This document shows, piece after piece, positions 41,290 to 49,781 of a stretch of DNA of 64,000 bases; position 1 is the first letter of the stretch; each line of letters starts with the position of its first letter. This DNA comes from Pseudofrankia inefficax. Lineage in GTDB: Bacteria; Actinomycetota; Actinomycetes; Frankiales; Frankiaceae. Position numbers and translations under genes: made by a program. The notes under the pieces were generated by a model. It saw nothing but the letters and a program-made list of their open reading frames with translations, searched no databases and was not told the DNA's origin. The stretch lies in contig NC_014666.1 of assembly GCF_000166135.1 (NCBI RefSeq), forward strand, positions 496,001 through 560,000. Direction: 5' to 3'.

Positions 41290-42792
41290 GAGCGGCCGGG
41301 GACCGGGCCGTTCGACGTGGCGGTGATCGGCGGTGGCCCGGCCGGCATGGCGACCGCGCTGCGGCTGCAGGCCGCGGGCGTCTCGACGGTGGTGCTGGAG
41401 GCCCATGGCCACGTCGGCGGCTGCGCGGGCTACTACCGCAGGCGGGGCTTCTCGTTCGACGTCGGCGCGACCACGCTCGTCGACTTCGCGCCCGGGGGAG
41501 TCGGCGCCGAGCTGATCGAGTCGGTGGGGCTGGGCCCACTGGACGCGCAGGAGCTGCCGGGCTACGTCGCGCACCTGCCCGATCGCCAGGTCGTGCTGCA
41601 CCGGGACCAGGCGCTGTGGCACGCCGAGCGGCTGCGCGCGCTCGGCGACTCCGACCGCCACCGGCGCTTCTGGGCGCTGCTCGATCGGCTGGCGCGGACG
41701 TTCTGGCGGGCGAGCCGGGCCGGGGTGCGCCTCCCGGTCCGGGGGCCGGCCGACGCGCTGCACGACCTGCGCGCCGTCGGCCCGGCCGGCGTGCCGCTCG
41801 CGCGTTACATGACCTGGACGCTCGGGGACGCGCTGCGCCGGCACCGCCTGCGCGACGATGCCGCGCTCGTCGGGCTGCTCGCGATGCTGGTCGAGGACAC
41901 CGTGCACGCGTCCGTCGACGACGCGCCGCTGATCAACGCCGCGCTCGGCGTGACGATCCGGGGCGCCGGGCTCAGCCGCCACGCCGGCGGCATGAGCGGC
42001 TTCTGGCGCGCACTCGTGGCGCACTACCGAAGGCTTGGCGGCCAGCTGCGGGCGGGCAGCCCGGTCTCGCGCGTCGACGGCGAGACGGGCGCCTACCGGT
42101 TGGCGACCCGGCGGGGCCCGGTCCACGCCCGCCGGATCGTGGCCGCGGTGCCCGCCGCGGCCACGGCCGCGATCTGCGCGGGCCTTCCGGTCGCCGGCCG
42201 GCTGCGTCCGTACCTGGACCGTGACGCGGACGCGCTCGGTGGCGCGTGCGTGATGTTCCTGGGCGTGCCCGACGGCGAGGTGGCCGGGCAGGAGCTCACC
42301 CACCACCAGTTCCTGCGGTCGTACGACCAGCCGCTGGGCGACGGGAACAACATGTTCCTCTCCGTCTCCGCGGCCGGGGACACCCTCAGCGCGCCGCCGG
42401 GCCACCGCGCGGTCATGATCTCCACCCACACCGATCTGGCCGGCTGGGCGGGGCTCGGCCCGGCCGAGTACGAGCAGCGCAAGAAGTGGATCGGCGAGGT
42501 GCTCGTCGCCTGCGCGCGGCGTGCCTACCCGGCGCTCGGGGAACGGGCCGTGATCGCCGAGACGGGCACCCCGCGCAGTTACGAACGGTTCGGGTTCCGG
42601 CCGGGTGGCGCGGTGGGTGGCGTCCGCCAGCGCCTGGGCAACTCCAACCAGCACGCCATCCCGCACGACCTGGGTGGCCGCGGCCTCTGGCTGGTCGGTG
42701 ACTCGACCTGGCCTGGCCTCGGCACGGTGGCCTGCGTGCTGGGCAGCCGCATCGTCGCGGACGGGATGCTGCGCGAACGGGGATTCGCCTGA
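41266..42792 (+). CDS. CrtI/CrtD-like FAD-dependent carotenoid desaturase
   Basis: 508 aa. N-terminal FAD motif VIGGGPAGMATALRLQAAGV, then VLEAHGHVGGCAGYYRRRGF and FDVGATTLVDF, typical of phytoene-desaturase-related proteins. The C-terminal signature is GRGLWLVGDSTWPGLGTVACVLGSRI, described by LWLVGDSTWPGLGTVACV. It probably introduces double bonds in, or oxidises, a carotenoid at the membrane surface; with the CruF-like gene 1.3 kb away this could be a CrtD-type 3,4-desaturase. The start codon is inside an operator array. Assigning the exact step is inference. Confidence 0.88.
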   Translation: MFRTDVQNERPGTGPFDVAVIGGGPAGMATALRLQAAGVSTVVLEAHGHVGGCAGYYRRRGFSFDVGATTLVDFAPGGVGAELIESVGLGPLDAQELPGYVAHLPDRQVVLHRDQALWHAERLRALGDSDRHRRFWALLDRLARTFWRASRAGVRLPVRGPADALHDLRAVGPAGVPLARYMTWTLGDALRRHRLRDDAALVGLLAMLVEDTVHASVDDAPLINAALGVTIRGAGLSRHAGGMSGFWRALVAHYRRLGGQLRAGSPVSRVDGETGAYRLATRRGPVHARRIVAAVPAAATAAICAGLPVAGRLRPYLDRDADALGGACVMFLGVPDGEVAGQELTHHQFLRSYDQPLGDGNNMFLSVSAAGDTLSAPPGHRAVMISTHTDLAGWAGLGPAEYEQRKKWIGEVLVACARRAYPALGERAVIAETGTPRSYERFGFRPGGAVGGVRQRLGNSNQHAIPHDLGGRGLWLVGDSTWPGLGTVACVLGSRIVADGMLRERGFA

Positions 42793-42860
42793 CGACGTGT
42801 GGCGCGTCCTGAGCGCGCGACTCGCCCCTGACGCCTGGGCGTGCCCGGCGGGGGAGGATC

Positions 42861-43475
42861 ATGCGGTCCGTGGCTGACACCCGCGGGCGCGTCCTCGACG
42901 CCACCCTCGCCTGTCTCGTGCGGCACGGCTACGGGGGCACGACGGCGCGGGCGATCGGGCAGGTCGGCGGCTTCGCCCCAGGGGTGATCTACTACCACTT
43001 CACCGACCTGGACGACGTCCTGGTGGCAGCCCTGACCACCACCTGCGAGGGGCGCGTCCAGCGTTACCGGGAGGCGCTGGCCGGCATCGACCGGGCCGGT
43101 CCGGCGGTGGAGGCGCTGCGCGCGCTCTATTTGGAGGACACCGAGGTCGGGCACATCGCCGCCGTCCAGGAGATCTACGCCGGGGCACGGCCTGGCTCGC
43201 GGCTCGCCGCCCAGCTCGCGCTGGAGACCCGCCGGTGGGAGGAGGTCGCCGTCGAGCTGCTCACCACCCTGCTGACCGGCAAGCCGTTCGCCACGGTGAT
43301 CCGGATGCCCGTGCTCGCGAACGCGGCCGTCGCCTTCTATCTCGGCGCCGAGACGCTCGCCCACCTCGACGACGACTCCACCCGCATGACCGAGTTCTTC
43401 GACCAGGCCGCCCGGCTCGCCGTGTACTTCGACCGGATTCCCCGGCTGCGCAAGCGGGGCCAGCAGGCGCTCTGA
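42861..43475 (+). CDS. TetR family transcriptional regulator
   Basis: 204 aa. Helix-turn-helix: RGRVLDATLACLVRHGYGG, TTARAIGQVGGFAPGVIYYH, FTDLDDVLVAAL. The C-terminal domain, with LYLEDTEVGHIAAVQEIYAG and TEFFDQAARLAVYFDRI, is the long-loop ligand type. ATG 42861 has GGGGGAGG upstream. It follows the desaturase by 68 bases and is the obvious candidate to bind the GAAC/GTTC array at 41260-41289. Confidence 0.93.
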   Translation: MRSVADTRGRVLDATLACLVRHGYGGTTARAIGQVGGFAPGVIYYHFTDLDDVLVAALTTTCEGRVQRYREALAGIDRAGPAVEALRALYLEDTEVGHIAAVQEIYAGARPGSRLAAQLALETRRWEEVAVELLTTLLTGKPFATVIRMPVLANAAVAFYLGAETLAHLDDDSTRMTEFFDQAARLAVYFDRIPRLRKRGQQAL

Positions 43476-43549
43476 CGCCGGCCGGGCCGGGAGCCGATGC
43501 GCTCGCCGGCCGAGTTCTCGTCGCGGCGGGCGAGCGCACCGGCCGTGGC

Positions 43550-44818
43550 TCAGGACAGCAGCTGGTCCATCTGCTGCGCGCTGATCGGGCTGCCGCACTG
43601 CGGCTGGCCGTCGAACAGCGGCACGAACTGCTTGCCGTCCTTGCTGACCTGGACGAAGTAGTAGCAGGGCCTGGGCTGCTTGTAGTTCTGGGAGAGGTCG
43701 ATGTTGCCGGGGACGAGCCCGGCGCCGTCGTAGTCCCGCACCGCGCGCAGCCCGGCGATGAAGGACTCCCGGGTCGGGCACGGCCCGGCGGCCTTCAGCC
43801 CGCGGACGAACAGGTCGGCGGACACGTACCCGTCGGCCCCGCTGTCCTGGTTCGGCGGCTGGATCTCCGGCGAATACTGGTTCATCGCGTCCAGGAAGGT
43901 CTTCTGCTCCGGGGTGTTCAGCTGCCACGGCCGGGTCTCGGTCGAGATCAGCGTCCCGGCGAGCGCGGGACCCTCCGTCTGGAGCAGCTTCGGGTCGTAG
44001 CCCAAGGGCATGATGACGACCTTGAGCTGGACACCGAGGGCGCGGGCGGCCGGAAGGATGTTGACGGCGGCATCCGGCAGCAGGACCCCGGCAAGAGTGT
44101 CGATGTTGTTCTGCTTCAGCTGCTGGGCCATGTTCTGATATCCGGTGCTCTCGGACACCGGGAATTCCTTGACGATCTGCACGTGTGCCGCGGCCAGGCT
44201 CGCGCTGTACTGGCGACTGAAGTCGAGCTCGGACTTGCTACCAGTGGTAATGAGCGCGGCGCGCGTTCCACCCTGGGCTCGAATGACGTCGCCGTAAACG
44301 GTACTGGAACCGTTACCGAGATAATAGAACGAGAACATGTTGGCCAGGCCTACCCAGCCGGGATCGCTGGCCAGGCCGGTGACCGGAACATTCCGTTGGC
44401 CGAGCCAGGCGACCGATCCGGTGGTGGCGCCGGGTGCCTCTATGATCCCGAAGACCTTTTCCTCGTCGACGAGCTGTCTTGCGCCGAGAAGGTTGATGTT
44501 CTGGTCCGACGCGTCGTCGCGCCAGGCATACGTGATCTTGCGTCCGTTGACGCCGCCTCGGTCGTTCTCCAAGTCGAGTCGCGCGTCAACCCCGGCCCGG
44601 AAGGCCCGCATGCTGCTGGCACCGCTCCCGCTGTCCCCCCACAGCAGGCCTGCCTTGATCTCGGTCTTCGTGACGCCGGGTGCCGAGGTCGAGCAGGAAA
44701 CGCTGCCCGACGCGGTTCCGTCGCCCTGGCCGCAGGCGGTCAGGGCGACGGCTAAGCTGCTGACGCTGAGTGCCAGCGCGGCAACTCGCCGCGCTGTACT
44801 GGGCCTGGGTAACTCCAT
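43550..44818 (-). CDS. branched-chain amino acid type ABC transporter substrate-binding lipoprotein
   Basis: 422 aa from ATG 44818 (GAGGAG upstream). Lipobox LTAC at about residues 26-29 after a hydrophobic signal. Mature part has TKTEIKAGLLWGDSGSGASS, MRAFRAGVDARLDLENDRGG, VNGRKITYAWRDDAS, as in the type I periplasmic-binding (Peripla_BP_6) family of LivJ-like receptors, with Asp-rich C-terminal half. It has no permease or ATPase gene nearby, so it may serve a distant transporter or act as a receptor. Convergent with the TetR gene. Confidence 0.9.
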   Translation of the reverse strand: MELPRPSTARRVAALALSVSSLAVALTACGQGDGTASGSVSCSTSAPGVTKTEIKAGLLWGDSGSGASSMRAFRAGVDARLDLENDRGGVNGRKITYAWRDDASDQNINLLGARQLVDEEKVFGIIEAPGATTGSVAWLGQRNVPVTGLASDPGWVGLANMFSFYYLGNGSSTVYGDVIRAQGGTRAALITTGSKSELDFSRQYSASLAAAHVQIVKEFPVSESTGYQNMAQQLKQNNIDTLAGVLLPDAAVNILPAARALGVQLKVVIMPLGYDPKLLQTEGPALAGTLISTETRPWQLNTPEQKTFLDAMNQYSPEIQPPNQDSGADGYVSADLFVRGLKAAGPCPTRESFIAGLRAVRDYDGAGLVPGNIDLSQNYKQPRPCYYFVQVSKDGKQFVPLFDGQPQCGSPISAQQMDQLLS

Positions 44819-45260
44819 ATCGCCGCTCCTCGATGGGGCCCAATCGCCGCAGGTGCCGTCCGTCGTCCCGCGCTTCATCGAAGCGCATCGACGGTGACTT
44901 GACTTTGCGCCGATAGATGGGTATTTGCTGAGTCGCAAAATAGGCCTGACGGGCCGAGGGTCATTGCCGGTGCCGTTGGTGCGACCTGACTACATCTCTA
45001 TCTCTCGACCGTGGATTCCCGCTCGGGGCCGAAGTGCGTAGCGGCACCTTCGAGCCGGCTGGCGAGCCGGTGGGCCTACACGGATCCCGTCCGCGCCCGG
45101 CGCGGCCGCGCGGTCGAGGCCGGGCGCGGGCCACCCGAGCCGGCCGCGCGCGAGTCGTCTCGGCGCCGATCGACCGGCGTGGGGCCGTCACCAGGAGTTT
45201 TGTAGTCGGGACGTTTTCCGACATTGCCGGGAGGGTCAAATCGGACTATCAAGGCATCCT
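44819..45260. other. intergenic between divergent lipoprotein and secreted-protein genes
   Basis: 442 bases. Contains a short inverted repeat TTTGCG (44904-44909) / CGCAAA (44934-44939) about 90 bases before the lipoprotein start, which may mark its promoter. No gene supported; frames here are Arg/Pro-rich. Confidence 0.5.
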
Positions 45261-46529
45261 GTGACCTTCTACCCACGCAATGCCGCGTTACGTGTTGGCA
45301 CCTTGTTGGGCGGGCCGGTGCTCGCCGCCGCCGTCCTCACCGCGTCGCCGGCGACGGCCGCGCCGGCGTCGCCCCAGGCGATCCCGCCGATCCTGCTGGC
45401 CGGCGACCAGTCGCAGACCGGCGCTGTCGACATCTCCCCGACCGGGGTGGTCGTCGGCACCACCCAGGCCCCACCGCCGGCGAACATCCCCGGCGGGACC
45501 TCGCCGAGCACGCCGCTGCGCTGGCTGCCCACCCCGACCGGCTACGTCAAGCAGACGCTCAGCCTGCCGGCCGGCGCCACCAGCGCGACCGTCACGGGCG
45601 TCACCGACCTCGGGGAGGCCGGGGGGACGCTGACCACGGCAGCCGGCCAGCAGCCGGTGCGCTGGTCCGTCTCCGGCCTGCAGACCACCGCGCTCGGGCC
45701 GCCCGGCAGCTCGACGACCACCGCCGTCGGCCCTGGCCACTGGGCGGTCGAGACCGGTGACACGATCAGCGGCACCGCGACGCTCTTCGCGCGGGACGGC
45801 AGCACGACCGCGCTGGCCGGAACGCCGGAGCTGGCGGGCGCCCGGATCGTGACCGCGGTGTCCATCGGCGGCCCCGGCACGGTCCTGCTCGGCGCGATCA
45901 GCGGTGTCGGGATGGGCACCACGGGCCGCGCGGTCGTGTGGCGGTCCGGCTCGACGGTGTCGCTGCCGGTGATCTCCGCCTTCTCGATCGGCTCGGCCTG
46001 CCTGTCGGCGATCCAGCCGGACGGTTCGGTCGCCTACAGCGGCGTCGTCATCAACCCGGCCCCCGCCCAGGTCATCGGGGTGCATCGCGGCGGCGTCCCC
46101 GGTACCGAGGTCGCGCTGCCGACCGGCGGCCGGACGGCGACGCTCGGGTGCTCGCCCGCGGGTGGGCCCGTGGACGCGCTCGCCAGTGACGGCTCCGTGG
46201 TCGGTCAGCTGCTCGCCGCTCCCGGACAGCCCGCCGAGGCCGCGCTGTGGCGCGACGGTGCGCTGGTGCCGCTCGGGGTGGCGGCCGGCGAGACCGCCAC
46301 CACCGCGGCGGCCGTCGCGAGCGGCGGCCGGGTCATCCTGGTCGCGACGACCACGGCCGGCGTTCAGCAGCCCTACCTGTGGACGAACGGCGTCCGCGTC
46401 CCGCTGACGCTGCCCGCCGGCTGGACCCTGCGCACCATCGTCAAGTTCACCGACGCCGGCGCCGTCCTGGGAGCCGTTCAGAACGCGGCTGGCGACATTC
46501 GTCCCGTCGTCTGGCGCACCCGGGGCTAA
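45261..46529 (+). CDS. secreted beta-propeller-like hypothetical protein
   Basis: 422 aa from GTG 45261. A signal peptide with LGGPVLAAAVLTASPATAAPA is followed by Ala/Gly/Thr/Val-rich repeats of about 45 residues with recurring RW(S)- or VW-type blades: PLRWLPTPTGYV, PVRWSVSGLQTT, VVWRSGSTVSL, LWRDGALVPLG, LWTNGVRVPLT, VVWRTRG. This matches HAF-repeat/propeller-like extracellular proteins. No catalytic residues recognised. Ends at a bidirectional hairpin convergent with the YihY gene. Confidence 0.75.
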   Translation: MTFYPRNAALRVGTLLGGPVLAAAVLTASPATAAPASPQAIPPILLAGDQSQTGAVDISPTGVVVGTTQAPPPANIPGGTSPSTPLRWLPTPTGYVKQTLSLPAGATSATVTGVTDLGEAGGTLTTAAGQQPVRWSVSGLQTTALGPPGSSTTTAVGPGHWAVETGDTISGTATLFARDGSTTALAGTPELAGARIVTAVSIGGPGTVLLGAISGVGMGTTGRAVVWRSGSTVSLPVISAFSIGSACLSAIQPDGSVAYSGVVINPAPAQVIGVHRGGVPGTEVALPTGGRTATLGCSPAGGPVDALASDGSVVGQLLAAPGQPAEAALWRDGALVPLGVAAGETATTAAAVASGGRVILVATTTAGVQQPYLWTNGVRVPLTLPAGWTLRTIVKFTDAGAVLGAVQNAAGDIRPVVWRTRG

Positions 46530-46540
46530 GCGCGCGCGAG

Positions 46541-46566
46541 GGGCCCGGCCGGTCGGCCGGGCCCCT
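46541..46566. terminator. 11-bp GC hairpin between convergent genes
   Basis: Arms GGGGCCCGGCC (46541-46551) and GGCCGGGCCCC (46556-46566) with GGTC loop. Bidirectional terminator. Confidence 0.85.
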
Positions 46567-46576
46567 GTGCTCGTCT

Positions 46577-47659
46577 CTAACCGGTTGGCGCCTCGGCGTG
46601 GGTGGTCTCGGTAGGGGCATCAGGTGCCGTCGGCTTTGGCTTCTTCCGAAGCGGGCGACGGGGAAAGCGGCGCGTGTCGCGTGGTCGGGCGTACGGCTCG
46701 GTTTTCGCCGGATAGCCGCCGACGATGGCCCGCTGGCGCGCCAGCTCGGCGTCGAACTCCAGCCCGAGCAGGATCGCCAGGTTGGTCAGCCACAGCCAGA
46801 CCAGGAAGATGATGACCCCGGCCACGGCCCCATAGGTCTTGTTGTACGAGCCGAAGTTGCTGACGTAGAAGGCGAAGGCGGCCGAGGCGACCATCCAGAT
46901 GGCCAGGGCGAGCACGGTGCCGGGAGTCAGCCATCGAAAGCCCTGATGCCGGACGTTGGGCGCCGCCCAGTACAGGATCGCGATCATCAGGATGACGAAG
47001 ACGACGAGGACCGGCCATTTGGCGTATGACCACACGTCGACCGCGGTCTGGCCGATACCGAGCGCCGATCCGGCCTGACGGGCCACCTTGCCGCTGAACA
47101 CCACGATCACGGCGCTCAGGGCGGCCAGGACCATCAGCGCGACGGTCAGCCCGATGCGCAGTGGCGCGATCTTCCAGGCCGGGCGGCCCTCGGGGATGTC
47201 GTACACGGCGTTGGCGGCCCGGATGAACGCGGCGACGTAGCCGGACGCCGACCACAGCGCACCGGCGAGGCCGACGATGGCGAGCACACTGCCCGTCCCG
47301 GCGCTGCCACGAACGCCGTCGACCGCGCCGCTGACCACGTCCCGCGCCGAGGCCGGCGTCAGGTTCTGCAGGTTGTCCAGGACCGTCGTGGTCGCGGACT
47401 GGCCGATCACGCCCAGCAGCGACACCAGGACCAGCAGGGCGGGGAAGATCGCCAGGATGGAGTAATAGGTCAGCGCGGCGGCCCGGTCGGACAGCGCGTC
47501 CTCGTTGAACTCGGCGACGGTCCTGCGCAGCACCGCCCACCAGGATCCGGGCCGTAGCTCGGCCAGCCGGTCCGGCTCGGCCTCCTGGACCGCGGCGTCC
47601 GGTCCCGTGCCCACCGCGAGCTCGGTGGGCTGGCCGCGCCTTCGCCTGATCAACGCCAT
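46577..47659 (-). CDS. YihY/BrkB family inner-membrane protein
   Basis: 360 aa. Six membrane helices in the family order, including AALTYYSILAIFPALLVLVSLLGV, LVGLAGALWSASGYVAAFIRA, LPTGLMVLAALSAVIVV-type and WLWLTNLAILLGLEFDAELAR, described from the visible strings LTYYSILAIFPALLVL and LWSASGYVAAFIRAAN. The family was once called RNase BN but is a membrane protein of unknown transport role. Cytosolic N- and C-terminal tails are charged (about 45 residues each). Confidence 0.93.
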   Translation of the reverse strand: MALIRRRRGQPTELAVGTGPDAAVQEAEPDRLAELRPGSWWAVLRRTVAEFNEDALSDRAAALTYYSILAIFPALLVLVSLLGVIGQSATTTVLDNLQNLTPASARDVVSGAVDGVRGSAGTGSVLAIVGLAGALWSASGYVAAFIRAANAVYDIPEGRPAWKIAPLRIGLTVALMVLAALSAVIVVFSGKVARQAGSALGIGQTAVDVWSYAKWPVLVVFVILMIAILYWAAPNVRHQGFRWLTPGTVLALAIWMVASAAFAFYVSNFGSYNKTYGAVAGVIIFLVWLWLTNLAILLGLEFDAELARQRAIVGGYPAKTEPYARPRDTRRFPRRPLRKKPKPTAPDAPTETTHAEAPTG

Positions 47660-47779
47660 GTGGCGGCTTCTACCCCGGCGCCGGCGCGATAACGCGACTG
47701 GTCGGAGGGCCCGGCACCATCCGGCGGCTGGTCCCCGGCGGCAGCGGCTTGCCTGGGAGCGACGAGGGCCGCGCCAGCC

Positions 47780-49219
47780 TCAGTTGGGATACAGGCGGGT
47801 GTCCTCGATCTCGGCGATCGTCGCGTGGGGCGGTGGCAGGAACCCGAGCTGGACGACCTGCTCCGGAAACGCGGCGGCGAGCAGCCAGTCGCAGGCGACG
47901 TGAGCCCGGTTGGTGCCGGTGCCGAGAGCGAGCAGATGGTAGGTGCGGGTGACGAGGGCGGCCGGCGCACCCGAGAGGTGAAGGCCGAGCGGGTTGGCGA
48001 CCGCGTCGCCGGCACCGAGGTCGACCACGAACCCGAGATCGCGGTGCCGGTACGGGCTCGCCTTGCCGTAGCCGAGTGAGGCGGCGATGTTGCGGCCGGC
48101 GGCGGCGCCCTGCCGGACCGCGTGCTGCGCGGTCTGCCCGGCCGGCGCGCCACCCCTGGTCACGTCGGGGACCGCCGCGGCGTCACCCAGCGCGAACACG
48201 CCGGCCGCGCCGGGGACGTTGAGCCTTTCGTCGACGACGAGCCGGCCCTTGCTGGTCTCGGTGCCGACCTTCTCCATCAGCGGGTTGGGGGTGACTCCCG
48301 TGCACCAGACGAGGGTGTGGGCCGGCACCGTCTCGCCGTTGCTCAGGGTCACCGAATCCGCGGTGACCCGGGTGACCGACGTCTGCGGCCAGACCTCGAC
48401 CCCGCGGTCACGCAGGACCTTGAGCGCGCCCGCCCCGAGCGTCTCGTCGAGCTCGGGAAGCACCCGCGGGGCCCGGTCCAGCAGGATCCAGCGCACATCG
48501 TCGGCGGCCAGCCGGGGGAAGTACCTGAGCGCGTCGAGGGTGAATCGGCGCATCTGCGCGGCCAGCTCGGTTCCGGTGTAGCCGGCGCCGCAGACGACGA
48601 AGGTGCCCCTGGCCCGCCGTTCGGCCGGGTCCGGGCAGGTGCTGGCGTACTCAAGCTGCCGCAGGACGTGGTCGCGCAGGTAGACCGCCTCGGCGAGGTT
48701 CTTCAGGCCCAGGCCGTACTGGGCCAGTCCGGGGATGTCGAAGGTGCGGGTGAGCGATCCGGGGGCGAGGACGAGACGGTCCCAGCCGAGCCTGAACGAG
48801 CCGTTTCCGTCGACGACGGTGATCGTCCTGGCGGCCGTGTCGACGTCGACGGCGTGCCCGGTCCGCAGCGTCGTGCGCCGCAGCGACGCCCGCAGCGGGA
48901 TCGCGAGGTGCCGCGGCTCGACCTCGCCGGCGCACACCTGCGGGAGCAGCGACGTGTACAGCAGATGGTCGGTCGGCGAGACCAGCTCCAGGTCGGCGGC
49001 GTCGGCAGGCAGCCGCGCCTCCAGGTGGCGCAGCACCCCGAGGCCGGCGAAACCGCCGCCCACGACGACGACGCGCGGCCGCCGGGTGTCCCTCGGCGGG
49101 GCACCGCCCGCGCTGCCGTCCTCGGGCCTGGCCGTGACGTCCTGCGCCTGGTCGGCTCCGCGCTGGCGGAGGGCCTCGATCATGCGGGCGGTGCGCGCTA
49201 GCGCGACGGAGTTCTTCAC
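47780..49219 (-). CDS. type II NADH dehydrogenase-like FAD oxidoreductase
   Basis: 479 aa from GTG 49219, overlapping the stop of the small upstream ORF by GTGA. FAD-binding GGGFAGLGVLRHLEA after a 60-residue charged N-terminal extension, HLLYTSLLPQV, NAD-binding CGAGYTGTELAAQM and the second FAD motif VFALGDAAAVPD. The C-terminal half ends with membrane-associating helices. This is the NDH-2 family: single-subunit NADH:quinone oxidoreductase or related sulfide/NADH dehydrogenase at the membrane face. The N-terminal extension is longer than in E. coli Ndh. Confidence 0.9.
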   Translation of the reverse strand: MKNSVALARTARMIEALRQRGADQAQDVTARPEDGSAGGAPPRDTRRPRVVVVGGGFAGLGVLRHLEARLPADAADLELVSPTDHLLYTSLLPQVCAGEVEPRHLAIPLRASLRRTTLRTGHAVDVDTAARTITVVDGNGSFRLGWDRLVLAPGSLTRTFDIPGLAQYGLGLKNLAEAVYLRDHVLRQLEYASTCPDPAERRARGTFVVCGAGYTGTELAAQMRRFTLDALRYFPRLAADDVRWILLDRAPRVLPELDETLGAGALKVLRDRGVEVWPQTSVTRVTADSVTLSNGETVPAHTLVWCTGVTPNPLMEKVGTETSKGRLVVDERLNVPGAAGVFALGDAAAVPDVTRGGAPAGQTAQHAVRQGAAAGRNIAASLGYGKASPYRHRDLGFVVDLGAGDAVANPLGLHLSGAPAALVTRTYHLLALGTGTNRAHVACDWLLAAAFPEQVVQLGFLPPPHATIAEIEDTRLYPN

Positions 49220-49521
49220 GATGCCGCTGTCCTCCTTGTCCGAGGGCGGAGTCGTCCGAGGCCGGAGTCCTCGTGGGGCCGGACCCGATCGGCGCCTACC
49301 CGCTGGAGGTGCCCGCACACTCCTGCCGACCCGCGGAGGTCGCTGGGCGCTCTGGCGTCGTCTTGATCGCGGCTTTGGCCCTGGAGTGGTCGTGGCAGGG
49401 GCGTTTCCGTCACCACTCCAGGGCCGAAACGGTGATCATGGTCGGTGCGGTGGCCCGTGCCGGCGTTGTCGACCTCCGAGGGACGATCATCGCCTGTGGC
49501 CGGCGTCTCTTGCGTGGACAT
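49216..49521 (-). CDS. small ORF coupled to the NDH-2 gene, interrupted by a palindromic repeat
   Basis: 101 codons from ATG 49521, with a strong AGGAGGT ribosome site. Its TGA (49216-49218) overlaps the NDH-2 GTG, an expected coupling. The first part, MSTQETPATGDDRPSEVDNA, looks like a hydrophilic leader, but the centre is the 73-bp palindromic element and the tail is Arg-rich and not protein-like. Either a short functional gene broken by the element, or a translated leader. Confidence 0.45.
   Translation of the reverse strand: MSTQETPATGDDRPSEVDNAGTGHRTDHDHRFGPGVVTETPLPRPLQGQSRDQDDARAPSDLRGSAGVCGHLQRVGADRVRPHEDSGLGRLRPRTRRTAAS
49365..49437. repeat. 73-bp palindromic repeat element, copy 2
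   Basis: Perfect 14-bp core arms GGCCCTGGAGTGGT (49377-49390) and ACCACTCCAGGGCC (49412-49425), with outer GATCGCGGCTTT and GAAACGGTGATC nearly matching. Same 73-bp length and the same GATCGCG-N-CTT-(C/T)-GGCCCT arm as 9905-9977. Confidence 0.7.
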
Positions 49522-49781
49522 GTGCCACCTCCTATGCGCTTCCGGTGCCCCCGAAAGGCCGCACTATGACTGTTAGCCGGCGAATCGCAGCGATCTCACT
49601 GAAAGTGTCCACATGGACACGTAATGCGGTTCGTGTCGGAGTGGTGGCCCGCGCGCCTCGTCGCCTCGCCCGCCGGGCCGGACCCGGGCCGCAAGGGCCG
49701 AAATTCCGCCGATTTCGGCTCAACCTCCGTGCCGGGGCTCGCGTTTGTAAGTGAGGCAACCGTGCCCCAGAGGAGGACGCG

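Noticed and set aside
43550-46529. ABC transporter operon
   Set aside because: Only the substrate-binding lipoprotein is present; the neighbouring genes are not permease or ATPase components.
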